NCBI GenBank assembly: GCA_026874595.1
Contig: CM049307.1
Location: 19,881,079 to 19,945,078, forward strand
Direction of reading: 5' to 3'
Source of the DNA: Sipunculus nudus
Lineage: Eukaryota > Annelida > Sipuncula > Golfingiida > Sipunculidae
DNA length: 64,000 nucleotides
The notes under the pieces were generated by a model. The model worked only from the letters and a program-made list of their open reading frames with translations. It made no database searches and was not told where the DNA came from. Positions 10,580 through 21,770 of this stretch are shown piece by piece (the stretch's first letter is position 1; the number at the start of each line of letters is the position of its first letter). The position numbers were made by a program, and so were the translations under genes.

Positions 10580-13500
10580 ATGAGGAGGGAGCTTGGGCCC
10601 AGACCAGCTCGAACAGTTTTAAATTCAGTATTGCCCTGGCCCTCCCCACAATGTCACTCACAGTTAATTATGATTCTCACCCCAGAAACTTGCCTTCTGA
10701 GTCTGACACCTCTTCAAACACTTCCACGCCCAAGTTCCCTTCACTATTTTTACTCTCTAATCACGATACACAATATTCACGATGCTACTCTCAGGGTTCT
10801 TTTAAGAATGTTCCATCTTACCTCTATCTCACTCGTCCTGTCTGCCTACTCGACCCACTTACTGTCCCAGACTAGGACAACTCGGCCCAGAGTGGTTCCG
10901 CTACAGTACAAAGACAATAGCAGAAAGGAGTTGTTTATATCATTCATCTCAAAGTTGCAAAGTACATTCGCATGTATTTTCATTGTCCATACGGTGTGGC
11001 CCATGCTTAATATGTTTGATTGCTTCGGCTCAAATATACCTGTATACCCATACCACTGACACACTGTCAACTCAAATTATGTTATATTTAGGGTGACTGT
11101 TAGCTGTTAAAGTAGTTAATGCAATAGATACAACTCAACTCTTGCCAGCAAATAAGCATGACATATTAAAACCAAGACATGTATATGAAAAGGACCATGA
11201 AAGAATTCAGTCACTACAGAATTCATAACTAAATTTGATACTTGTTAAACATACACTTTACAAACTGGCCAGTAGTTATATTGGCAGTGATCAGTTGTGT
11301 CTTGATATTTTGCACTCTCTCTCAGACTGAAGGATCATTAGTGGAGTTGGATAACAGTTTGGCAGTCTCCAATAAAGGATTGGTCTGTTGGTGTGGCTCT
11401 AACACACTGTGGACTGGTTACAAACCACAAATCCCCCTGAGCATGGGCTGGAGGGCTGTTCATGATATTTTCTCTCCTAGGAGACCAAGGACCTCTTCTG
11501 TTTTTGGTAACTTTGTCTCTTGTCCATAATTCTCACCTTTGGGTTATGTCTTGGAGTGTACTTGTGTCAAACGCATCACTCTTCTGGGCCCCAAGCTCTT
11601 TGGTTAGAGTTCTGCTGCCATCTTGTCTCACTTTGTCTATATTCCTCCAAAGAGCAGCACTGTCAGTTTGTATCATTAATTCAGTCTCAATATTCTTTGC
11701 CCTTCTAGCAGTAGCTAGGGGTAAACTGGAGACTAATAATATCCTTCACCGGTTGGTTCACACAGTGACCTGTTCAACTTCAGCCCTATCACATTCTACA
11801 AAAACAACACTCAATTTGTAACATAAATTTTAGGTGCCCCTTGACACTAATAAAGTGTTGAGTTCATACAAGTTCCTTTTATTCCTTTCTTACATGGTAC
11901 AAATACATTGCATTGATTCTTTTTACATCTTGACAAGTTTTATTTCTGTTTCTTGAACCTTCATCTTGATTTATTGTCCAACCCTTTGGAACTTGCATTT
12001 TGTAATTGACTAGATGCACCATGAAACTTATTCCACTTGTCAAGAGTAAGAATTTTAAGGAATTTTATGTGAGGTTCTGGAAATAGGATCAGTGGTAGGT
12101 TGACCTCACCCAGCCAGCTAGCCTCTTCCCCTGTGGGAGAAGCTCTCCCTGCATATATCTGAATGTCTGGGAGTGTTTGGCAGAACCTCTCCCACATGAC
12201 CTCCTTTGTGCTTGGGAGAAGTGCCATCTCCTTTCATCTATCTTGAGTAGGCCCGACTTGTTCCTGGGGTACCCAGGTGTCTCCAGTGTCACAAAATCTG
12301 TGAGGATCTTGCACCCTATAATCCTGGATTAGTTGCAGCGGATCACTGGTTAATGACAGGTTTCCCAATGTCTTGACAGAGCTCTGTCTCTTCAACTGGT
12401 CCCCTCCTCCAAGCTCAGGGGTTCATCTTGTAACAGATCTGGCCAACCTCACTCTGAAGAGGGCCATTGCACCAGTCTACAACATACAAAAAGAAACTAC
12501 CATGAGATCAGAAGTCTCAAGACCTCTACAAATTAAAACATTTTGACTCTTGCTTCCTTTTGTGCTGTTGTTGATGGTGCTGCAGGGAACACATCAATTC
12601 TCAAGTCTTAGATTATCATCTGTTCAACAGAACCTTCCTGTGAAGGTAAGGTGCAAAGGTATGTTGTTTTCTAGTAATGTGTATTGATACTTACATGTGT
12701 TTGTTTTATTATCATGTCAAACAGGGATTTATGTATTGTTTAATGATGATGTCAGACAGGGATAGCATATAAGAGTGTGTAAAGGATACCATTTAGTCAC
12801 ACAACAGCCTATTATGGGTCAGCCCTAGCTGCTATGTGGTGATTCATGAGCTGTACCTCCAAATGTAAGGGATTGCTAGTACACTGGTTTGTAGGAGGAG
12901 GGGGTGTTCGCAGTATCAGCTGACTAGTACAGACACCTATGTTTATGGTTTAATCAATGTGGCTTTTGGACAGCCAACAAAAGTTTTTCTCTGACTCTGA
13001 GGAAAGTCTCTCCACAGGTGCTGTGTAGAACCACACTAGAAACATGCACTATAGTTCCATCCAACATCCACAAAAATAACTTAAAGTTCATATACGGTTA
13101 AAATATTCTTATTCCACACATCTTGAAATCTCTGTAAACTTTAACAAACGTCTATAATCTTGTGTTACAGGTACTCTGTAACAGTGGAACCACTCACAAT
13201 AACTTGTGTGTCACCACACTAACCATGAAATTTGAGTTAGTGACCCCACAAATTATGAAGTACCTTGGAAGCCACCATAATCGTGAAACAGAAAATAAAA
13301 GCATAGCTGAAGATAACAATAGTGTAACACCTGGGGGTCGGGGTAACGTATGTGTAGGTTCAGGGTTCACTGTGTGTGAACTCCTGAATGTGATGTCACA
13401 TACATGCAAAAATTCTTGCAGATGCGTACATAAACTTCGGATTCCAAATTGGTAGTAAACACTTTATATATATTTTTAAAAAACTAACATGGTTTGGATA

Positions 13501-14029
13501 ATGAAGAGATTGACATGCGTGATGAGAGATTCAAGGTCGAGGGATGATGCGGTTTGCTGGCGCAGTCTACTACACGGTTGCTTAAATCTACCCAGGTAAT
13601 TATTCCGTAGGACAATATCAAATATCCAAGAATACGAGCAGTTGTATAATCCAACAGAGATAAACTTCGCAAAATGTACTCCGGAGTACATTTTGCGAGC
13701 AAGTAGGATCTGTGTCCCCCAGCTAGGCGGGGGCCCTTTATATAGCCTATGACCCCCCCCCCCCCCCCCCCCCCTGTTCTGCATGTCTTCCCACCAGATG
13801 TAGCCACCCAGCCAGGTTTCCCTGCTGCGGATAGCGGCTGGTCATCACTAACTGAGTGACTGCCCTCCTCAAGTGGTTACATAATGCCCACTCACAGCGT
13901 ACCCCGGCATCGCGCATCTGCAAGCCACCAAGCACTAGCTACACTCGCATATTGCCTGGTATTCGTTACAGTAGTATACAGTTATAATAAGCTTTGCTTC
14001 ACATGATAATATACTTCTGATTAATCTGT
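10580..14029. other. Repeat-derived region without a recognised gene
   Basis: Open frames exist, the longest at 10580-11059, but none has recognisable domains. About 11660-11800 shares 'tatcattaattcagtctca' and 'gtagctaggggtaaac' with 17985-18060, showing a dispersed repeat on the same strand. Minus-strand frames at 11961-12300 look protein-like but I could not place them. A 22-bp poly-C run is at 13753-13774. Confidence 0.5.
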
Positions 14030-14640
14030 ATGTAATAACATCTTGTATGGTCTCCAAATTCTGTGGACTATACTCATTGACAAATAATATTAATATATTT
14101 ATAAATAAATCTAAATGAAGCTAAATGAACTTACTATTTAGTGCTGCCATCTGTTTATATATATATATATATATAAGCTAAATGAACTTACTATTTAGTG
14201 CTGCCATCTGTTTATATATATATATATATATATATAACAAGATTGTACAGATGAACCATATGTTAGCACTATCTATGGAGCAAATCTTAAACTAACGTGG
14301 GGTGCTTATAACCCTTAAGAAAAGTATAAACTCCTGTTTATAACAACAAGAAACAATTATAAATTCTAGGGAAATCAAGATTGATACTGAAAAGATATAA
14401 TAGTCGCTTTGAACATTCTTTATATTTCTGTATTAAAGCTCTATGAATACGTGAACAAGTATACAAAAAGAAGTGGGATGGGGTATGTACAAGCTTTTGA
14501 AAAGGGAAAGCTAGGCAGTTAATATCATAAATAAACTTGCCTCATAGATCCTATGAAGTCAGGAAACACATTTACCTCGTTGATTACCCGGGATGTTTAG
14601 TACGGGAGTTATGTAGGTCTAACTTATCGAGACCTGGAAA
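14030..14640 (-). repeat. Direct repeat, left copy (possible BEL/Pao LTR)
   Basis: Shares ordered blocks with 16334-16800: 'gtggactatactc', 'tataaataaatctaaatgaa', 'tagtgctgcc', 'gagcaaatcttaaactaac', 'aattctagggaaatcaaga' and 'aagctct'. It contains an extra 67-bp internal tandem duplication ending in (TA)n (14140-14236). The two copies flank a BEL/Pao gag remnant in the arrangement expected of LTRs. The divergence looks substantial, so the element would be old. Confidence 0.55.
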
Positions 14641-14809
14641 ACCTGTGCTGGCTGCCGGAACAAAAATAGCACACTAATATCTCTTATGTGACTCTGGCTA
14701 AGTCTCTAACCTTAACATTAACAAAATCCTGTGCTTGGTGCTGCTGCAGTTACACTCCCGACCCCCCCCCCCCACCCACCACTTGAAATTATACATTGGC
14801 AACAGGGCC

Positions 14810-15994
14810 GTTTTGCCTTTAGTTTCCTTCCTTGGAACTTACAAAGGTTAAAGGATCACACACAATTTCAGCTTCTTCGTTGATAAAATCACTGAATGCA
14901 GCAAAACAAGCTTTTAATAATGTAATCTGGAAGATGTTGCAATATTGTTGTGGTCTCTTTTGGGTCATTTAAGATAGCTTCTGAATTTGTGCAGGACAGC
15001 CTCAAACGTCATGAGAAAATTGCCAAGCTTCTTTAGTCCCCGGCCATCAGTGTCCTCGACCATTGGCCAGTTGATTAATTTTTTTCTGAAATGTTGAGAT
15101 ATTGTAACAGGATTTCTAAAACACTCCTCAAGAATCTTTCTTCTGGTAAGTTGTCTCAGTTCTCAGAAGGAAATGCCCACTGCCGGCTTTCTTGGCTTTC
15201 TCTTCATGTAATAAATCCTTTGAGGTTGCATGTGAACATGTGATTCCACTAGTGCAGTAAATGATGCATTCTAATCTGGGTATTCCATGGGATCTCCTGT
15301 GAAGATGGTACGCTCTGGCACGGGAAGTCTATTGAGTGCTACAGAAGCCATTATTGCCTGCGATAATTGACTGATATTGTTGTTACTAGGAGATTGGTAA
15401 AAAGGTACAGCACTGGCAAGAAGTGTGGAGCCTAGGGGCCTTTCTTTTGCAGCAAGCTTTTTTGGTGAAGTCCAGTCTCTGGCAGAACATGCATGAAACA
15501 AGGGTCCTTGGATGTACCGCACCCAAGCTGTTTGCTTTGGAACCAAACATTTGACTGTTTAAGGTGCCTGGACTTCTGTGGAACACTTTGTGCGCCTTGG
15601 CAACAATATACATGGTTTCTTACATCCATTGTAAGTGAGTTGAGAAGTCAACAAACATCAGAAGTCTGAATATAGTGATGTGAACCATTGAAAGTTAATA
15701 CTAATAGGGAGCTACCAGCTCTTAATGTTGATATATGAGATTTTCCAAAATGTCTCTAAGCGGCTCAGCTTGTAAGTCAGTGGTTTGCCTTCTGCATATG
15801 ATCTCACTGAGTTCGTCATAGACACTTTCAAACTGGCTCTCTAGTTCTTGTAACTTACCTTCTCTTACCTTTTCAGTTGATTTTGTCTTCCTTCTAGACA
15901 GTTTTAGCTCTTGCATTGACTTACCTTCAGCGTCAGGTATGTCCCTACTATACATCTGATCAGTTTCCCCAGCGGTACTCATATTGAAAGGCAA
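14810..15994 (-). pseudogene. BEL/Pao retrotransposon gag, multiply frameshifted
   Basis: Gag forms the cytoplasmic particle of LTR retrotransposons. Read on the minus strand the order is: a charged coiled-coil start (about 15994-15722, with QELESQFESVYDELSEI); LNRLPVPERTIFTGDPMEYP (about 15280-15340), the hallmark FxGDPxxYP start of the BEL/Pao gag domain (DUF1759); then SGHFLLRTETTYQ, RKILEECFRNPVTISQHF, FRKKLINWPMVEDTDGRGL and a distal INEEAEIVCDPLT block. The blocks are in family order but in different frames and with stops, so it is dead. Protease, RT and integrase do not follow. Direct repeats at 14030-14640 and 16334-16800 may be its LTRs. Confidence 0.75.
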
Positions 15995-16333
15995 TTATAT
16001 AAGAAACTGGGACTGATTGCTGGTGTGTCATGAAAACAGATACACATGGTAGCATGACAAAACATAAGGCAGTTTGTTGAAGGAATTCAGTCATCTGGCA
16101 ACAGGTAAATATTTTGTGTGATGAACAACAAGTTTTCATAATTTGACTGGTATGTGTTGACAGTTCATAATCAGATGTCACCACTGGCCTTGAATATCAG
16201 TTTCTTGTTTGGTGATGAATGCACTGACAGACTTGGGTTCCCATTACTGACCTCTTCTGCTGGCAGGTTAAAGTCTATATCACTCTCCTGTCACATGACA
16301 TGGTTTAGCATGATACAAGTGTCAAATAATTAA

Positions 16334-16800
16334 TGTTATTACATTTTGTATGCCATACAAATTCCATGGACTATACTCGTTGACAATTTAAATTAATATA
16401 TGTATAAATAAATCTAAATGAACTTAGTGCTGCCGTCTGTCTATATATATATATATATGTTTAACAAGGTTGTACAGACAAATCGAATGGTAGTGCTCTG
16501 TATGGAGCAAATCTTAAACTAACTCATGGTGCTTCTAACATTTACCAAAAGTGTAAACTGGTATTTACAAATTAAGAAACAACTATAAATTCTAGGGAAA
16601 TCAAGATTAATACTAAAAAGATATAATAATCACTTGGAAATTTCTGATATTTCTGTATGAAAGCTCTAAGAGTAAGATTACAAGATTAATCATACAAAAA
16701 AAGACGGGGGGTATCTCAAAGATCCTAAGAAATAAGAAAACACATTTATCTCAATGATTACCTGGGATAATTAGTATGGGAGATATCCTGCCTGGTATCC
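16334..16800 (-). repeat. Direct repeat, right copy (possible BEL/Pao LTR)
   Basis: Partner of 14030-14640. On the minus strand it would be the 5' LTR, ending about 340 bp before the gag start at 15994. Confidence 0.55.
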
Positions 16801-16899
16801 CCTTCTGTTGATCTGCTCATGTTTTTTAATACCTCTAAAAATTCATGATTAACCTGTGGGCTAGATGACCTTTGCTGATTGCACTGAACTTGTACAGTG

Positions 16900-17400
16900 A
16901 CTTCACTGGTCAGTACCAATCATGCAGATGTCTTCATCACACATTTCTGTGTCTTGCCTATCCGCTGAAAGTCTCCAGAGCTCTTGGCGAAGATGAATGT
17001 CTTCAACAAAGTGACCTTTCAGTGGCACTTCCTGTGCAGAAGCTGATATATGCATTGTGAACTCTTTTATATTTTGTCTGCCAGGAACTTTAGTTCAGCA
17101 CTATATTCATGAAGCGTTTCCCCATCGCTATGGTTCTTGTAGCTTAATGGAAGCATCCTCTTCAGCAAAAACATCTTTTTAATTGCCTGTGAAACTTCAT
17201 GATTAATCTGTGGGCTGGATGACTTTTGTTCACTGCACTGAACTCTACAGTTACTTAATAGGGACAGGGGACAGTTGCTTCAGACTGGACCTATACTGGA
17301 CCTCATTCCTTGCTGTTCCAGCCAAATGGTCCAGAATGTAATCATGCACATCTTCTCTTGGCATACTTTGGATATACCATCATCTTTCCTTTCATTCACA
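16900..17400 (-). pseudogene. Ty3/Gypsy gag fragment, decayed
   Basis: On the minus strand, in order: REDVHDYILDHLAGTARNEV (about 17290-17360), SYKNHSDGETLHEYSAELKF (about 17090-17160) and PLKGHFVEDIHLRQELWRLS (about 16950-17030). The blocks 'DHLxGxAxxEI', 'DGExLxEYSxxL' and 'LxxxFVExxxxxxLRxEL' follow one another in mollusc Gypsy-type Gag proteins. Frame changes and stops separate them. The fragment lies downstream (minus sense) of the integrase remnant at 18985-19260, so it belongs to a different insertion. Confidence 0.65.
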
Positions 17401-17740
17401 TCTGGATCACATTTAGACACAGCTCATCCCTTCAGGATGGGGAACCACTTTTTCCTGGTCACATAGGTAGTTTTTGGCATAGTTGCATAGTTCGCCAGTT
17501 CCATGACTGCCATTAAGGCTGTGGACTTCCAAAGTTTTATCCTGAAGTGCTTCTTTGTTGTTCCAGGGCGAGGGGCAGTGACAACAAAAGACTGAATAAA
17601 GTTTAATGCTTCAACTCAAACCTAGCCTTCTGGGCCAGCAAAAACAACAGATCTGTTCTGCTACACTGTGACAGCCCTCCTAGCTCACAACATGGCATTC
17701 TTTCCATTTATAAATTTCAGCTACCATTCCAACGAGCCTG

Positions 17741-17883
17741 CCCCCCCCCTCCCCCCCCCCCCTCCCTTCCTGAGTAGACTGGTACCTGCTCAAATCTGCT
17801 TCATTATCTGTATTCCTTCTCCCTTACACAAGTAGCTAGACTATAAATATTGTGGGCAACATGTTGATTGATATACATATATA

Positions 17884-17926
<43 letters not shown>
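17741..17926. repeat. Poly-C tract and (TA)n microsatellite
   Basis: An interrupted C tract (17741-17762) is followed by a (TA)n run at about 17888-17926. Confidence 0.9.
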
Positions 17927-17929
<3 letters not shown>

Positions 17930-17984
17930 CATATAGTGACCTGTCCAACTTCAGCCTCCAAACTTATTATGGAAACAACACTAT

Positions 17985-18470
17985 CAGTTTGTATCATTAA
18001 TTCAGTCTCAGTATTCTCTCCCCTACACTAGTAGCTAGGGGTAAACTTGGGAATAAATCCCAGTTCCACTCTTCATCAGTATCCATCTGGTCTTGCAGAG
18101 GCCCTTCAGTTTCTGCTGCCATGAATGCTGTCTTTCTGTATCTCAAATGAAGAATAAGAATGACCTTAAAGAATCCTTGATGCTTGTGTGATGCACTGAA
18201 GAACAAATGCTCTTTGTTTATGGCTGTAACACAGTTTCAGATCTATGGCATAAACCAAGTCAAACTTGTGACTGTTGCTTGGTGTACACATTGCCTTCAG
18301 AAGCTCCCCAACACTCAGCCGAGTCCGCCAAACAAGGAGGGCACATGGAGCAAGTTTGGAAGCTATGTTTGTACAACGTACATGACAGTTGCAATCTGTT
18401 CTGATTGAAGGCATGCCCACAGCAATCACAGAGAATCAGTTTTAGGAAGTCCGAATATCCCATTGTCAAT
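17985..18470 (-). other. Cys/His-rich minus-strand frames, possible retroelement zinc-knuckle region
   Basis: Minus frames contain clusters such as CDCCGHAF and CSMCPPC (about 18310-18430) and ASHKHQGF (about 18175-18200). This is reminiscent of the zinc-knuckle area between BEL/Pao gag and protease, but no complete C-x2-C-x4-H-x4-C knuckle is readable. The interval ends in a repeat shared with 11660-11800. Assignment is weak. Confidence 0.3.
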
Positions 18471-18739
18471 ATAACCTTGTGGAGGTTAAACTGAAATTAC
18501 AGTCAGCAAACTTGAAAACTGCCTTGCATATGCATTAATTCACAAAATCTACAACAATAATCTTTGTGACCTCAATGCCTAGATGTACAAAGTTGTTTAA
18601 GTAACCGCCAAAGGATCGAGCCACCTGCTGATTCACAAGTTAAAACTTGACAGGTACAAACTGAGCAGCCTGTTCTTTTTTAAGTATCGACCTTGGATTA
18701 TTTTAGGAGTTGTTGAGGTGTCCCATAGTGCTATGTTGA

Positions 18740-19260
18740 CGCAGCCTCAGGAGCTTCATGTGCTGATTGTGTATTGGAATTTCCCTTTGGCATTTATCTG
18801 TGGGTGCTGTGAATGTTGGTGCTCTAACATCAATTTAAAGTACACCTGGTCATCATCATCTGAGCTGGCAGTCAATGGATCATCAGTGTCTTGCTTATTT
18901 ATGTTTATAATGACCTCACATTTTGAGCTACTCACTAAAAACCGGGCCGTTGGGGTTACACTTCCTTTAGTTGCGATGGCAACTGACTATTCAGTGAATA
19001 CATCAGTAATAACAAGGACATTCTCAATGCCATTGGAAGCTTTATCAAGCAAAGAAAATTCTATTGCTACAACTTCAGGAGGTCTGTTTGCTAAAATCAT
19101 GCCAAGATGAGTTTTGACTCATTCCAGCTTTGGTTTACTGCAAGGGTTGCAACTTTGGAATATGATCTCACTGATTTTGCCATCTGGGGCCAGTAGCATT
19201 GGGAAACCTGCCACACATGGATAATGTAAACAAACTTATGTGTGTATGTGTGTGTTTCAG
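18740..19260 (-). pseudogene. Ty3/Gypsy integrase fragment, frameshifted
   Basis: Integrase inserts the element's DNA copy into the genome. On the minus strand a block beginning SQCYWPQMAKSVRSY (about 19150-19235) matches the end of the HHCC zinc domain. A different frame then gives THLGMILANRPPEVVAIEFS and IENVLVITDVFTE (about 18980-19110), the start of the rve core. The usual first catalytic Asp of the 'AIDF' block is Glu here, and an in-frame stop follows VFTE. The rest decays quickly. The fragment is inactive by frameshift, stop and catalytic change. Confidence 0.8.
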
Positions 19261-19569
19261 CCTGCACACGTTTGGTGCTGCAGACTGGATTGTCCTTCTC
19301 CTGTTATTGTGGTTTTTACTCTCCTATCTTATATATGAGTAGGTTGCTCAACAGATTGTTGTTTTTTTCAAAGATGTTTCATCTTCTGTGATAAGTGTAT
19401 AGTAAATACAAAGCCTGATTTTCTCTTACTGCTCCTTATATATTATATGGTTCCATTATAACAGAATGTGGAAAATGAGGAGCATTAGTTGCAACATGAG
19501 ATACAGTTGTGAAATACATGGAAACTTAAGAAATGTTTGTCTTGAATCAAAATTTCAATAAAATTACTA

Positions 19570-19960
19570 TCAGTCACTGCTGTGAAACTTACTTTGTATA
19601 ATAACTAGCAGCTGCTCCAGGGCCTTGAATGGTGTCTTTCCTTTACATTGATGGCCATAATTCCTCCCCTCCTAGTTGAAGTTCTTTGTCACCTCGTTTG
19701 TCATGATGGCTGTCAGTACTCCATGTGTGATGGCATCTGTGTTGGAGCCCCTAGTCTTTCTGAGATGAAGCACAATATCAGTATTCTTTGTAACTGTTAC
19801 CTTCTTGTCAAGTTCGAGTATCTGTGTGGCACTCTGTACAGGGAGCTTGGGAAGATTCTGAGACCAGACAGGTAACTTTCCTGCAGGCAAGTTCTGACAG
19901 TTATCATTTCTTGTCTGTGCATACAGCAGTTGGATTGTTAAGTCAACTTTTTCTGCCAGC
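19570..19960 (-). pseudogene. DUF4806-like domain with a Trp-to-stop change
   Basis: A continuous minus frame reads FLEKLAEKVDLTIQLLYAQ, then LPAGKLPVWS, then DAITHGVLTAIMTNEVTKNF, then a TAG, then GKTPFKALEQLLVIIQ. The pattern 'LTxxxTNExxKxFNWxGR...K.AFxxLxxxxVI' is that of DUF4806, found in uncharacterised animal proteins, often near mobile elements. The TAG at about 19674-19676 stands where the family has Trp (TGG), so one substitution closed the frame. A good donor (AAA/GTAAGT) follows QLLVIIQ, suggesting this was an exon. Function unknown. Confidence 0.6.
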
Positions 19961-20264
19961 TTTTCAAGAAATGTGAGTATTCTCCTCTCAGTAGCTACAG
20001 AGATTTACATATGGCAAATAAGGAGGTGAAAATACCCTGACACAGCATCACAACTATAAAATGAACGTTTTACATTGCTGTTAAAATGCAAAAAAACATT
20101 TGAAGAATTTACAGTATCACTGATCACACTAATGAAGAGACACCTGAATTCAATATATATAAACTACATAAATGTATAAATATTCGTCAGAGTCCATTTG
20201 TACATAATCCACAATACTGGAGTCCAATAAAAACATTCACATGCAACCAGGTCCAACTACAAAG

Positions 20265-20585
20265 ATCACACCCACAGAATGACTGATGCCAAATCTTATT
20301 GCATGTCGTCAAGACTTCCTTCAAGGCTAGTTGCTTCAAAGCAGCCAGCTCCTGAGCAACCCCCAAAAAATCTCATGAGGAAGCACTGATGAAAGGCACA
20401 TCTGACTCAAGAAGAATTTTCTCCCTCGGAAGCCAATGCAAGGACTGCCGTATCACCTCATGTCTGGTAAATTCAGAGTCACACCAAAATAGCAGGATGG
20501 TGGGTCCCACATCCACGTCAAAGCTTCTTCTGTAATGCCGACCAAACAATGTCAATGGAACCTCCAGGCCTGTCTGCCACACTAC
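20265..20585 (-). pseudogene. TatD-like hydrolase C-terminal fragment
   Basis: TatD proteins are metal-dependent nucleases with a TIM-barrel fold. The minus frame reads VIRQSLHWLPREKILLESDV (about 20390-20450), matching the conserved '..IPLERLLLETDAP' block with the metal-binding Asp. It then reads VAQELAALKQLALKEVLTTC and a final NKIWHQSF, like the 'VAxxIAxLKxxxxEEV...N..xLF' tail. One in-frame TGA (about 20362-20364) separates the blocks. No N-terminal HxH motif is visible. It may be a host-gene exon with a stop or a fragment captured by a retroelement. Confidence 0.5.
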
Positions 20586-21089
20586 TTAATCATGTCCAAT
20601 AGGCATGAGCCTGACTTGAAAAAAAAAAAAAACTGAACTTTTACAGTGAGACCAAAATTTTTAGATTGTAGATGTTCTGTGGTGCAGTCTGGGCATAATA
20701 TTAGGCCCAATTAAGAGATTAAATACAGGCTTCATAGCAAGGGATTTTGAGTAACAAGACTGCATTATATGGTCACCCAATGGTGATAAGAAATTTTAGT
20801 GCATGATCATTATTTTTCACTTTACTGCTCAGCAAATTATTAATTACTCTGCATAAAAGACATATACCTTTATATTTACATGAACATAATCCTAGATTGT
20901 TCCACTCTGTCCAGAAGAAGTTTTGTGAACTTGATGTTTACTGATCAAAATAATTGACTAGTACACAGGATTTTAAAACCTGGAACTGAGTCTGTTCTTT
21001 GAACTAGTCTGTATATCTATTTACTATTTATATAGGGGGGATTGTGACAGTTCAGTGTACTACAACTTTTTTTTAACATTGCTTTCTTT

Positions 21090-21222
21090 TTCCTAGTTTG
21101 TTACATTCATGGCAGCAAACATGTAATCCAGATGTTTACAGTACTTTTCAAAGTGTACAGGAGCAGTCTCTCTCAGCTGCAGGTCAAATTCAGGAAAGCT
21201 AGGTAGATTTATTGCCATGTTT
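21090..21222 (-). pseudogene. Ty3/Gypsy gag N-terminus fragment
   Basis: From an ATG at about 21220 the minus frame reads MAINLPSFPEFDLQ ... HFEKYCKHLDYMFAAMNVTN and then a stop. Mollusc Gypsy gags start with the same 'LPPFPEFD...W.KY......L.A.NVTN' pattern. Only this first part survives. Confidence 0.55.
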
Positions 21223-21529
21223 GATCAGGTTTAAAGCAACTAACAGTCTGGTGGATCACGATGGTAGTGTGGTTGGCGATAATAGGGGTATTTCAGAAGA
21301 TGGCCTTTCAGATTGCTGAACTAGACAATATATATCTCACATATTGTAGTCCTTCACAAGATCCCATCCTAATCGCCATTTGTGATGGTTTGAAGGGTCC
21401 GATGGGTTTTGATAATTGAAAAGATAATTCAATTTATCTAGGCCATAAATAATAACACAAACACATGCTTTTGCTTGGGTACTTCTAGTGTCCCATATAC
21501 TATAAACACCTGGAATATTTTCTAGGATT

Positions 21530-21593
21530 GGTCACCGGTCGTTTCGTCACCACGGTCGTTTCGTCACCACTGATTTTTGGTGACGAAGTGACC
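21530..21593 (+). repeat. Left terminal inverted repeat with three 16-bp boxes
   Basis: The box GGTCGTTTCGTCACCA occurs at 21537-21552 and 21554-21569. Its inverted form TGGTGACGAAGTGACC lies at 21578-21593, so boxes two and three can pair as a hairpin. Iterated boxes at a transposon end are typical transposase-binding sites. Confidence 0.85.
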
Positions 21594-21770
21594 GTCCATT
21601 TAAAATCAATCCAGTTCGACTGTATAAACGTGTTAATCTGATATTTATGATTGTTTACATTTATCCTCATTCAATGTGTGGGAAAAAAAACAATTATGGT
21701 AATAACCGCCACATCTTAGATTATGCTCGTGTTCCTTTAGGGTGATTTCGATCTTCCAGCTAGGTGTCGC

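Noticed and set aside
10580-11059. A 159-codon plus-strand open frame
   Set aside because: Low-complexity Leu/Ser/Thr-rich composition, overlapped by equally long frames on the other strand, no domain, no splice or promoter context.
13162-13455. A 97-codon plus-strand frame with several Cys
   Set aside because: No zinc-finger spacing, no homologous block recognised, and an equally open minus frame.
13476-13935. Minus-strand frames with poly-Gly
   Set aside because: The Gly run is the translation of the poly-C tract at 13753-13774; no conserved sequence around it.
18718-19110. A 130-codon plus-strand open frame
   Set aside because: It is the antisense of the Gypsy integrase remnant; the minus strand gives clear integrase motifs.
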